A DNA stretch of 15,634 bases. Source: JABMRP01 sp964444795. Lineage in GTDB: Bacteria; Planctomycetota; Planctomycetia; Pirellulales; Thermoguttaceae. Made by a program: the position numbers and the translations under genes. How positions within the stretch are numbered: position 1 is the stretch's first letter; each line of letters starts with the position of its first letter. The notes under the pieces were generated by a model. It saw nothing but the letters and a program-made list of their open reading frames with translations, searched no databases and was not told where the DNA came from. The DNA lies in assembly GCA_964444795.1 (NCBI GenBank), contig CAYUIQ010000215.1, forward strand, positions 1 through 15,634, read 5' to 3'. This document shows positions 7,433-14,703 of this stretch, one piece after another.

Positions 7433-9774
7433 AGACAGAATGCCTGACAACAATCCGCCGGCTCTCCCATTTCTTTTTCGCTGCCATGCTGTTGCTTGCA
7501 TCGGGCGGCCGAGCCGACGCGGGCGAAGGAGAGGCCCCCGCAAAACGCGTGATCTGGGCGGACGAGCCGGTGATCATTCTGCCGAACCAGCCGAAGCCCA
7601 GGAAGTACTTCCAGCGGATGTGGGACTCGTCGGTGTACCCCCTCGGCAACGGCCGCCTGGGCTGTACGACGTATGGCGAGCCGCGGAAAGAAACGATCCA
7701 GTTCAACGAGGATTCGCTGTGGGTCGGCAACGAAGACTGTACCGGCGGATACCAGCCCTTTGGCGAGGTCTACGTCGAGATGCCGCACCGGGAGTTCCGC
7801 GATTACCGCCGTGAGTTGGACATCAGCCGCGCCGTACAGACGATCACCTATCGATCCGGCGGAGTCGGCTACAAGCGCGAGTACTTCTCCAGCCATCCCG
7901 CCCAGGTCATGGCCTTCCGCTTCACGGCCGACCGGAAAGCCTCCCTCTCGGGAAAGGTCTCCATGGGCAACCAGCACGAGATCCCGATAGCCGTTGACGG
8001 CGCAACCCTCGTGATGCAGGGCAACACCAGCAAGTTCTGGCTCTGGCAACTACACCTCGATCGACCGGACAAACTGCTCGGTGCCCGTGAGTATGCGTCG
8101 GACAAGAATATCGATCTCGATTTTGAAGCCCGGGTCCGTGTTCTTCATGAAGGCGGCACGATCGAGACGGTCGACAACAGCGTGGTCTTCGACAAGTGCG
8201 ATAGCCTGACGCTCCTGCTGGCCGCGGACACCAACTACCTCAACCAGCGCGACAAGGGATGGCGCGGAGTCCATCCCCACGAACGGGTCAGCGGCCAGAT
8301 TGCGGCGGCTGCGAAGCGTCCCTACTCGGACCTTCTCGATGAGCACGTGGCAGATTACCAGCGTCTCTACAGCCGGCTTTCGATCGACCTGGGCCATACG
8401 CCGCCGCCCGTGGCCGAGCTTCCCACCGCCGAGCGTGTGAAGGCCTACTCGGAGCAGGTGCGAGCACCGGCCGGCGTGGCAGTCGACCGGGAACTGGAAG
8501 CGCTTCTCTACCAGTATGCCCGCTACCTGATGATCAGTTGCTCTCGCCCCGGTGAGGGCGGCTTGCCGGCCAACCTGCAGGGCCTTTGGCTGATCAGCAA
8601 GTATCCGGCCTGGCGCTGTGACTACCACACCGACATCAACCTGCAGATGAACTACTGGTTCGCCGACGCGGCCAACCTGGACGAGTGCTTCGTGCCCCTG
8701 GCCGAGTGGATCGATTCGATTCGGGAAGTACGCAGGGAGGAAACGCGCAAGGTCCTCAACGTGAAACGCGGCTGGCTGATGCGATCGGAGAACGGGGTGT
8801 TCGGCGGATCGACCTGGCATTTTCAGAAGGGCGACTCGGCCTGGCTCTGCCAGAACCTCTGGGATCACTACCGGTTCACGCAGGACAAAGCGTATTTGAA
8901 TCGTTACGCCTATCCGGTCATGAAGGAGATCAGCGAGTTTTGGGTCGACCACCTCAAGGAACTTCCCGACGGCACGCTCGTGGCGCCCGACGGTCGTTCA
9001 CCTGAGCATGGCCCAGAAAAAGCCGACGGCGTTTCCTATGACCAGCAACTTTGCTGGGACCTGTTTACCAACATGATCGAGGCCAGCGAAGTACTCGGCG
9101 TTGACGCTGAATATCGAAAACACCTGATCGCCAAGCGAGAGAAGTTGCTCGGGCCGAAGATCGGCAAATGGGGTCAACTCCAGGAGTGGATGGAGGACAT
9201 CGACGACCCCAAGGACACGCATCGTCACATCAATCACATGATCGCCGTCTATCCCGGTCGCCAGATTCATCCCACGACCGCCCCCAAGCTTGCCGTGGCC
9301 GCCAAGGTCGGTCTGGTCGCTCGTGGCGACGGCGGGCCGGGCTGGAGTCAGGCGTGGAAGACCTGCATCTACGCACGGCTACTGGACGGCCAGCGCGCGT
9401 ACAAGTTGCTTTCGGGCCTCATGGCAAGCAGGATCTACGGCAACCTCTGGGCCAGCCATCCGCCGTTTCAGATCGACTGCAACTTCGGCTATCCCGCGGG
9501 CGTGAACGAGATGCTCGTTCAGTCGCATATGGGCTACATCCATCTCTTGCCGGCCTTGCCCAAGGCCTGGCCCGAAGGACATGTCAAAGGCATCCGTGTC
9601 CGCGGCGGCTACGAGCTGGACCTGCAATGGAAAGACGGGACGCTTACACAGGCTGTTGTGCGGAGCGTTTCCAACGGAGCAGGGCCGTGTGTGGTACGCT
9701 ACGGCAACAAGACAAAGACGTTCGAGACGGCCGGGGAGGGGAAGAAAACCCTGACGCCGGATACTTTCAAGTAG
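7429..9774 (+). CDS. Secreted GH95 alpha-L-fucosidase / alpha-L-galactosidase
   Basis: This encodes 781 residues, the usual GH95 length. The ATG at 7429 overlaps the GH29 stop by four bases and has AGAGG seven bases upstream; the N-terminal 31 residues are a Sec signal (RRLSHFFFAAMLLLASGGRA). The N-terminal beta domain shows the family motif YPLGNGRLGCTTYG (70-83) and IQFNEDSLWVG. In the (alpha/alpha)6 barrel the general-acid region is GQLQEWMEDIDDP with E586, followed by HRHINHMIAVYPG. The base region is QIDCNFGYPAG with D683. The N-I-N pair known from Bifidobacterium AfcA appears as D402-I-N404 in DINLQMNYW. GH95 enzymes invert and typically cleave terminal alpha-1,2-fucose; some cleave alpha-L-galactose. 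Together with the GH29 enzyme this gives two fucosidases of different linkage preference in the same exported pathway. The family is certain; the substrate is not. Confidence 0.93.
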   Translation: MKTECLTTIRRLSHFFFAAMLLLASGGRADAGEGEAPAKRVIWADEPVIILPNQPKPRKYFQRMWDSSVYPLGNGRLGCTTYGEPRKETIQFNEDSLWVGNEDCTGGYQPFGEVYVEMPHREFRDYRRELDISRAVQTITYRSGGVGYKREYFSSHPAQVMAFRFTADRKASLSGKVSMGNQHEIPIAVDGATLVMQGNTSKFWLWQLHLDRPDKLLGAREYASDKNIDLDFEARVRVLHEGGTIETVDNSVVFDKCDSLTLLLAADTNYLNQRDKGWRGVHPHERVSGQIAAAAKRPYSDLLDEHVADYQRLYSRLSIDLGHTPPPVAELPTAERVKAYSEQVRAPAGVAVDRELEALLYQYARYLMISCSRPGEGGLPANLQGLWLISKYPAWRCDYHTDINLQMNYWFADAANLDECFVPLAEWIDSIREVRREETRKVLNVKRGWLMRSENGVFGGSTWHFQKGDSAWLCQNLWDHYRFTQDKAYLNRYAYPVMKEISEFWVDHLKELPDGTLVAPDGRSPEHGPEKADGVSYDQQLCWDLFTNMIEASEVLGVDAEYRKHLIAKREKLLGPKIGKWGQLQEWMEDIDDPKDTHRHINHMIAVYPGRQIHPTTAPKLAVAAKVGLVARGDGGPGWSQAWKTCIYARLLDGQRAYKLLSGLMASRIYGNLWASHPPFQIDCNFGYPAGVNEMLVQSHMGYIHLLPALPKAWPEGHVKGIRVRGGYELDLQWKDGTLTQAVVRSVSNGAGPCVVRYGNKTKTFETAGEGKKTLTPDTFK

Positions 9775-9853
9775 AGCACACCGATCGCCTCTACCCGGTG
9801 AATCAAGCCGATCGAACACAAAGGGCACGGTTCCGATGCAATCCCTTTAGCAA

Positions 9854-9877
9854 CCTGCCACCAACCCTGCCACCAAC
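9854..9877. repeat. 12-bp direct tandem duplication
   Basis: CCTGCCACCAAC occurs twice back to back in the convergent gap between the GH95 gene and the membrane-protein gene. It contains no stem and no coding signal. It is probably a slippage product with no assigned function. Confidence 0.7.
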
Positions 9878-9880
9878 AGA

Positions 9881-9896
9881 GCCTTGCGGGGCTTTA
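9881..9896. terminator. Weak candidate terminator between convergent genes
   Basis: AGCC-TTGCGG-GGCT followed by TTT can form a short 4-bp stem on the plus strand downstream of the GH95 gene. The stem is short and the T-tract is only three bases, so this is a weak candidate. The hairpin overlaps the stop codon of the minus-strand gene. Confidence 0.2.
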
Positions 9897-11501
9897 CGCC
9901 AGGAGCGTATCGTCGGCGACGCGTTGTCGAGTGGTCAACAGTTGGAAACCCACGCCGACGGCAAACACCGTGACGGCAAGGACGAGAATCGTCAACGGCC
10001 GACCGTGGATCGCTTCGAGCCAGTGGGCCAACTGTCCGGTCGTCCAGCCGCAGCAGGCGGGGTACAGGTGCGCCGGTTGCCAGCCGCGCACATCCAGCAC
10101 GTTGAACCATTGCCCCACACCGATGGCGACGAGGCTCGCGCCCACGACCGCGCTGGGAAAGATCGTGAACAGTCGCCGCGTGATCGGCGCGAAGATCGCC
10201 ACCACACACATCGCCACCACACACATCGCCACCAGCACGACCGGCGACGTGAATCTCGCCATCTCGTCGGTCATCGCGATACCCACGGCCGCGCCGACGC
10301 CCGCGCCCAGCAGCAGCAGGCCGAGCCAACGAACCGCCGCGAACACGATCAGGCCCAGCAGAGCGGGGACCAAGATCGCCGCTGGCATGACGACCGGATG
10401 CTGAATGAGGAAGTTCTCGATCGCATCGGGCATAGGCAACTGTCCGAGCCGGATGGCTTCCATCGCAACGAGCCCCGCAGCGGCGCCGGCGAGGAATCCG
10501 AGCAGGGCAAAGAACATCCGGCCGAGCTTGTAGCCTAGTAACGCGATGAGTAGGCCTAGCACGGCGAGCACGCAGGCGGCGATGCGGGTTGTCCGCTCGC
10601 TGAGCCCCGGCAGCCACGCTGAACGGATCGGATCGCCGTGTTCATCCACGGGTGTCAACTGCGATGACAGGATACCGATCACTTGCGGGCTGTGGGGATC
10701 ACGACCGGGCGTATGCACGACCTTGGCGTAAAACATCTGGTCGCCCTCCCAGTCGAAAGTCCCGCGCAGGATCGCGAGGTGCCAGCCGTTGTAATCGATA
10801 TCTTCGCAGTTGCCGGATTGTCCGCTCAGGCCGTCGGGCTCATCGGCGATAAGAATTCCCAACGTCGCGTCGGCCGTCAGTCGGTCGTAGACCATCGCGA
10901 ACAGATAGCACTCGTCGGCATCGCCGTTGGCGAGTTCTTCTTCGGTCGCGCGGTTGGCGAGGATCCACGGCAGCAACTCGGCGTGAGTGTATTTCGTCAG
11001 CAGATCCTTCGGCACGCGGCTGGTGGGCACGATGGTCAGTGCCATCGTGAATTGCGGCGGTGAGACGCGGTTGGCGGTGGCGGCATCCACGGTGATGTGG
11101 TCCCCTTCGGCCGACCATGTGCATGTCAGCAGCACCGAGACGCTCGTCTGACGCAGCAGAGCGTCGGTGAAGATCATCACCACGCCGACTTCAGTCTGAT
11201 CCGCGTTCGCCTCGTTTTCTGCTAGACGCATCAGCGTGAAGCGAGGCCGACCGAACCCGTCGTAGTCGAAGCCGTCGGCGCGTAGTGCTGCCCGCGCGGC
11301 CGGCGCGAAGGTAACCTCTGTGGTCTCGGTGTCTTGGCCTCGCATCTCGAGAGCCGTAGTGTAGATGAGGGTCGCGATATCGGGACGTTCCTCGATCACT
11401 TGCGTGTCAGCGATCGGGCCGTCGGAAGCGCTGGCCGGGGAGGCAAAGCTCACGCCGACTAGCGCCAACGGTAGTAGGGTTGTCATGAGTGTTCGTATCA
11501 T
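9894..11501 (-). CDS. Exported-N-terminus, multi-pass membrane protein (DUF4203/TMEM198-like C-terminal domain)
   Basis: This encodes 535 residues from ATG 11501; the same frame runs further upstream but only as a shadow of the preceding gene. A Sec signal peptide (residues 1-26, ending SFASPASAS) leads into a soluble region of about 280 residues with no recognised fold. From about residue 306 there are about seven hydrophobic helices (306-326, 328-348, 369-390, 392-410, 419-439, 445-463, 502-522). They include the small-residue motif GYKLGRMFFALLGFLAGAAAG, typical of DUF4203/TM7S3-TM198 membrane domains. The start is only two bases after the stop of the upstream gene, with no ribosome site of its own, so translation is probably coupled. 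Function is unknown; a secreted sensor or protein-complex partner of the preceding gene is a guess. It is convergent with the GH95 gene. Confidence 0.75.
   Translation of the reverse strand: MIRTLMTTLLPLALVGVSFASPASASDGPIADTQVIEERPDIATLIYTTALEMRGQDTETTEVTFAPAARAALRADGFDYDGFGRPRFTLMRLAENEANADQTEVGVVMIFTDALLRQTSVSVLLTCTWSAEGDHITVDAATANRVSPPQFTMALTIVPTSRVPKDLLTKYTHAELLPWILANRATEEELANGDADECYLFAMVYDRLTADATLGILIADEPDGLSGQSGNCEDIDYNGWHLAILRGTFDWEGDQMFYAKVVHTPGRDPHSPQVIGILSSQLTPVDEHGDPIRSAWLPGLSERTTRIAACVLAVLGLLIALLGYKLGRMFFALLGFLAGAAAGLVAMEAIRLGQLPMPDAIENFLIQHPVVMPAAILVPALLGLIVFAAVRWLGLLLLGAGVGAAVGIAMTDEMARFTSPVVLVAMCVVAMCVVAIFAPITRRLFTIFPSAVVGASLVAIGVGQWFNVLDVRGWQPAHLYPACCGWTTGQLAHWLEAIHGRPLTILVLAVTVFAVGVGFQLLTTRQRVADDTLLA
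10195..10239. repeat. 15-bp tandem repeat inside a transmembrane helix
   Basis: The unit ATCGCCACCACACAC occurs twice (10195-10209, 10210-10224), followed by a diverged copy (10225-10239). It is in frame in the membrane protein and produces the repeated hydrophobic residues VAMCVVAMCVVA at about 424-435. A multiple of three keeps the frame. Length variation between strains would change helix length. Confidence 0.75.
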
Positions 11502-11503
11502 AG

Positions 11504-12745
11504 TCAATGGGGTCCCAAGATCGGTTTGGAGTCGCCGGGAAGGCCGTTGTAGCCTGATTGTCCATGGTTCCACTTCCAGTAGGTGCCGCTGGTGTTGATG
11601 GGCGTGGGCCCGTCGTTCCAGTCGCAGCCTGTCTTGAAGGCTTGATAGGTGTTGTAGTAGTCCGAGCCCACCTGGATGAGCTGTCCGACTTCCACGGGCA
11701 CGGGGATCCCTGGCACCTTGATCGCGGGGATCATGGTGGACGCGTTCCACAAGGCCTTCTTCCATTGGCCGTCAGCGAGGTAGATCGCGACCTTGCTGCC
11801 TGTCCAGTACAGGCCCGTAGCCGGGTTATAGGTCAACATGGTATCGGTGACGGTTAGAGAGGAATGCACATAGTAGTCATCCCATATCTGCTGGGCCTCC
11901 ATTTCTCCCAGTCCAAGGACGGCGTTGTTGAACGCCTCGATCAACTCCTTGCGTTGCTCATCCGTGAGGTTGGGGTTGGCCATCTGCGCCTGGGCGTTGG
12001 CAAGGATGTCCTCGATCTTTTCTTTGTCGCCTGGCGGATCGGCCGTGATGCCTTCGGAACTCGCTTCGCCATCGTCGATGGTGTTGGCTTTGCCGAGGCG
12101 CCCATCGTAGTTGCCGTCGCTCTGCGGCGTGAGCCCGATATCGTCGGGCAGTTCGTAGGGTTTGTCCTCGGTACTTCCAGAGAAGGAGAAATCTCCACTC
12201 GCGCCATGCGCTGCCACCGTGCCGGAAAAGCCCTCGCCGTGCTGGAAGGTGATCGATGGCCAGGCGGCTCCGGTATAGTTGACCTGGTGGTTGAGTTCGG
12301 CGCGAATGCGGAAGGGCTTGTCGGCGTGCTCGGCGGGAATCGTCCCGGTGAAGTCGAATGTTCCCGGCGCGCCGAGGGATGCCAATCGGATGGTCGTAAT
12401 GTTCACGCCATGGTATTCGTCGCGGGTCATGGTTCCACCCGGGCCGCTACCGGGCACGAAGCTGGTCTCCGCGCCTGCGGGGTCGCGAATGCGCATCGCG
12501 TCAGCCAGCTTGGGGTATTGGGCGCCATCGCCGTCCATGATCTCGGCCAGCACGGCCAACTGGTAGCCGTGGCCGGCGCTGACCGGACCCTCGGCAACGG
12601 CAGTCCCGCTGACGACGAACCCGGCATCCGTTTTCTCAATGCTGTCGATAGTCACTGAGACGCTTGGCTCTCGGGCGATTGCCGCTCCGGCCGTGAGTCC
12701 GACAAGCAGAAGGCACACGCCGAGGCCGTTCGTGGGAATTGACAT
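11504..12745 (-). CDS. Secreted protein of unknown function
   Basis: This encodes 413 residues. ATG 12745 has AAGGAG (12753-12758 on the complement) about seven bases upstream and opens a clear Sec signal peptide (NGLGVCLLLVGLTAGAAIA, cleavage near residue 24). Residues about 26-195 are beta-rich with Gly/Thr/Ser-rich strands (SVSVTIDSIEK, TFDFTGTIPA, GDFSFSGS), suggestive of one or two immunoglobulin-like or jelly-roll modules. A low-complexity acidic linker (about 196-240) follows, then a helical segment (KEKIEDILANAQAQ ... RKELIEAFNNAVLG, about 241-282), and finally an aromatic-rich tail (YWTGSKVAIYLADGQWKKAL, YWKWNHGQSGYN). No catalytic motif was recognised. It is cotranscribed with the membrane-protein gene two bases downstream and is preceded by a strong leader hairpin. 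Confidence 0.75.
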   Translation of the reverse strand: MSIPTNGLGVCLLLVGLTAGAAIAREPSVSVTIDSIEKTDAGFVVSGTAVAEGPVSAGHGYQLAVLAEIMDGDGAQYPKLADAMRIRDPAGAETSFVPGSGPGGTMTRDEYHGVNITTIRLASLGAPGTFDFTGTIPAEHADKPFRIRAELNHQVNYTGAAWPSITFQHGEGFSGTVAAHGASGDFSFSGSTEDKPYELPDDIGLTPQSDGNYDGRLGKANTIDDGEASSEGITADPPGDKEKIEDILANAQAQMANPNLTDEQRKELIEAFNNAVLGLGEMEAQQIWDDYYVHSSLTVTDTMLTYNPATGLYWTGSKVAIYLADGQWKKALWNASTMIPAIKVPGIPVPVEVGQLIQVGSDYYNTYQAFKTGCDWNDGPTPINTSGTYWKWNHGQSGYNGLPGDSKPILGPH

Positions 12746-12768
12746 GAACGTTCTCCTTTTTCTTTCAA

Positions 12769-12819
12769 GGGGAGACAGGGTAGGCGGACCCTATCTGGAT
12801 TCCGCGCCAATGTCTCCCC
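12769..12819 (-). promoter_or_regulatory. Structured leader hairpin upstream of the secreted-protein gene
   Basis: GGGGAGACA (12769-12777) pairs perfectly with TGTCTCCCC (12811-12819). Inside, GCGGA (12784-12788) pairs with TCCGC (12801-12805). The result is one long two-tier hairpin whose base lies only about 10 bases from the ribosome-binding site of the minus-strand gene at 12745. It lies in the probable 5' leader, so a role in translation or mRNA stability is plausible. It did not match a riboswitch class that I know, and no terminator-type U-run follows in that orientation. Confidence 0.55.
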
Positions 12820-12891
12820 CCCGGTTCGGGAGTCTGATGAGCCCGAAGGTGTCCCGCAGACTGAAAGATAGGTTGCAGATTGCAGAAACGG

Positions 12892-12946
12892 GGCTCATCC
12901 GACAAGTGCGTACCTAGCCTGGTGAATTCCTAGTATCTTGAGCTTG
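12892..12946 (-). repeat. Inverted copy of positions 1-55 (ISL3 right end)
   Basis: All 55 bases are identical to the reverse complement of positions 1-55. Identity on the interior side stops at the same base on both copies (after 55 and before 12892), marking the element's end. The two tails face each other, with 12,836 bases between them. The repeat cannot be followed further because the left copy is cut by the window edge. Confidence 0.95.
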
Positions 12947-13032
12947 AAGTATTCCATGTCTCGGAAGCCGTAGGATTGGCGTTTGAGGGTCTTGATTTTG
13001 TTGTTGATTCCTTCGAGCGGTCCGGTGGTGAT
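12895..13032 (-). pseudogene. ISL3-family transposase, C-terminal remnant
   Basis: On the minus strand the frame reads ITTGPLEGINNKIKTLKRQ, then SYGFRDMEYFKLKI, LGIHQARYALVG, stop (12895-12897). T-G-P-L-E-G-x-N-N-K-I-K and Y-G-F-R-D-x-E-Y-F-x-L are hallmarks of the ISL3 transposase C-terminus. Upstream the match breaks: the reading frame changes just before the ITTGPLEG block, where a 14-base segment (13033-13046) seems to interrupt the codons for D-H-Q and I-T-T, bordered by CAG on both sides. No further transposase domain is recognisable in 13047-13471. The remnant is therefore a truncated, inactive copy. Confidence 0.85.
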
Positions 13033-13049
13033 CTGCGTAGAAGGAACTG

Positions 13050-13471
13050 ATGATCGTCGAGGTCGCTCAGTTTCTGGCCTAGCGGCTTGGGGGTTCGGTC
13101 AGTTCGCTTCCATCTGCTCATTCATTCGATCCTTTCTCACTAGACTACACTCGTGTGGGACGGATGATCTTGCGATATATCACTGCGCGATTCATAATCT
13201 CGACGGGAGCAGGTGTTCAGGCCCCGGCCTATGCCGCGGAACCTACTCAAGCAGCACAAGGTTGAGCTTAGCAGGGACGGCGACGATTACAAGCGGTCCG
13301 GCGGGTCAAGATAGTCCGCCGAACGATGGTACTTTGCCACTTCGCGAGTCGGGGCACATTCGCGGGACTTCAACAACACTCCTCCGAGCGACTTGTGGGC
13401 CAAGAGCACTGACTAACTCGGTCGATCCTTTTTTTTGACAACTGGTGATACACGATCACTGAGGCTTCCTC
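13050..13471. other. Non-coding or decayed stretch between the IS remnant and the regulator
   Basis: Nothing recognisable was found on either strand. The open frames are short or of unnatural composition and lack ribosome sites or domains. A run of eight T lies at about 13430-13437, and downstream of it a small hairpin GTGAT...ATCAC (about 13446-13460). In neither orientation do they form a standard hairpin plus U-tract terminator. The stretch is likely remains of the truncated IS or its former target. Confidence 0.4.
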
Positions 13472-14617
13472 TCACGCCAATTGCCAATATCCATTCCTCG
13501 CACTGCCTTCAAACACGATCTTCCCGTCGTCACGAAGCCCGGCCAGGGTGCGACGCACGGTCGAGTCGCTGCAACCGGTGCGCTGGATGATTTGCTGTTT
13601 GCGAATCCCGCCGTTCTTCTTCAGTTCGGCGAGTATCCAACGTGCGCGCGTGTCATCGTCGGTCTCACTGGGCACGGTGTCGGGTGAAGGGGGATCTCTA
13701 CGCCGCTCGGAAACGTCATCGGCACGGGCTTCGCACTGATCCGTCGTGAGTAGGCCCGCACGTTCCACCACGGTGATCTTGTCCGAGAACCGGTAACCGT
13801 GCTGCCGGTCGTTGGCGATCACGTCGGTGCTCGGATCGATCTCGACGTTCGCCTCAGCAAGTAGGGTTCGCTTCACCCGGTTGCGGAAGTTCCGGATCGC
13901 GCCGGCCACGGCTGTTGGCCCACCGTCGGTTCCGATGATTGCCGCGAGTTCTTCGCCGCTGTAGGATCGATGGCGTCCCTGGGCGTCTTTGTTTCGAAGG
14001 ATGTCCAGAATCTGGCGAATGATACAGCTTCCTTCGGCGCCGCAGATCTTCACGCCGCACAGTTCCACGCGCGTATCGCAAAAGACCATCTCGCCTCCTG
14101 AAAAGCGTTGCGGTGACGCCGGTGCGGACGGACGGTGCGACTGGCGTCCGTTCTTCTGAACTAGATCCCTCCCGTTCGCAGCGGCTCGTCGGACCACTCG
14201 CGCGAGCGTCTGGCCGGTTCGCGGAAAGGGCTTGGGGATGAAGTCCGAGGCCCCGTGCGCAACCAGTTCGCCAATCAGTTCGAGCCATGCCAGATCGTGA
14301 TCGATCATCACTATCACGGGCATGTCTTCCGGTCCATTGGCTCGGCAAATATCTTCCAATAGCAGCATGCCGAGTTCGGATTTTGGCTGACCGCGACGCG
14401 GCCGGGCCGGGATCTTGAGATTGAGAAGAACGTAGGAATACTCGTGTTGACTCAACATTCGCTGGGCATCGTGGTAATTCGTGACCAGATCAAGCTCGTG
14501 CCCCACCGAGAATAGGGTGTCCTCAAAGTCCTCTCGGAACTGCTTGTCGCTGTCCACTACCAGAGCCCGCGGTTGCCCCGACGTATTTGCCCGCTTGGAT
14601 CCTGCTTGAGATATCAT
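13472..14617 (-). CDS. REC-like regulator with two winged helices; phosphoacceptor Asp replaced by Asn
   Basis: This encodes 381 residues from ATG 14617; a TTG 12 bases further up is possible but lies too close to the purine-rich site GGAAAGAG. Residues about 13-146 form a receiver domain: acidic pair in ALVVDSDKQF (D22, D24), central strand YVLLNLKIPAR, and conserved K129 in FIPKPF. The phosphoacceptor position is Asn (N66), so it probably cannot be phosphorylated in the standard way. Residues about 176-281 resemble an OmpR/PhoB-type winged helix (SYSGEELAAIIG, AIRNFRNRVKRTL, HGYRFSDK). After a linker, residues 323-381 form a second winged helix (ILAELKKNGGIRKQQIIQRT, TVRRTLAGLRDDGKIVFEG). 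A cytoplasmic transcription regulator is likely. It lies 86 bases downstream of the LexA-like gene on the same strand. Confidence 0.8.
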   Translation of the reverse strand: MISQAGSKRANTSGQPRALVVDSDKQFREDFEDTLFSVGHELDLVTNYHDAQRMLSQHEYSYVLLNLKIPARPRRGQPKSELGMLLLEDICRANGPEDMPVIVMIDHDLAWLELIGELVAHGASDFIPKPFPRTGQTLARVVRRAAANGRDLVQKNGRQSHRPSAPASPQRFSGGEMVFCDTRVELCGVKICGAEGSCIIRQILDILRNKDAQGRHRSYSGEELAAIIGTDGGPTAVAGAIRNFRNRVKRTLLAEANVEIDPSTDVIANDRQHGYRFSDKITVVERAGLLTTDQCEARADDVSERRRDPPSPDTVPSETDDDTRARWILAELKKNGGIRKQQIIQRTGCSDSTVRRTLAGLRDDGKIVFEGSARNGYWQLA

Positions 14618-14703
14618 GTCCGTGACCAACTCTTTCCCGTTCTACATCACGTTGCTGCTCAACTCGACCCGGTCCGACAATCATGCACTTCCGTTGTCGC
14701 CCG

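Noticed and set aside
6233..7543. A 436-codon minus-strand frame opposite GH29.
   Set aside because: It is opposite an unmistakable GH29 gene and has no recognisable family features.
11501..11765. Upstream extension of the membrane-protein gene on the minus strand.
   Set aside because: The extension overlaps the secreted-protein gene in another frame and is basic and low-complexity; the ATG at 11501 is followed directly by a signal peptide.
12826..12870. A CTGATGA ... GAAA pattern resembling a hammerhead ribozyme core on the plus strand.
   Set aside because: The required stem II with G10.1-C11.1 before GAAA does not form; the sequence before GAAA is ACT, and the stems around the core do not pair. 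The local stem AGTCTG/CAGACT explains the pattern.
12746..12891. The leader upstream of 12745 as a known riboswitch (c-di-GMP, c-di-AMP, FMN, cobalamin).
   Set aside because: I compared remembered core motifs and none fits; only a strong hairpin is supported.
12983..13438. A 151-codon plus-strand frame in the gap.
   Set aside because: It runs antisense to the ISL3 remnant, has atypical composition, no ribosome site and no domain.
13425..13462. T-run with a small hairpin as an intrinsic terminator.
   Set aside because: For the plus strand the T-run precedes the hairpin, and for the minus strand it reads as an A-run, so neither orientation has the hairpin followed by U-tract order.
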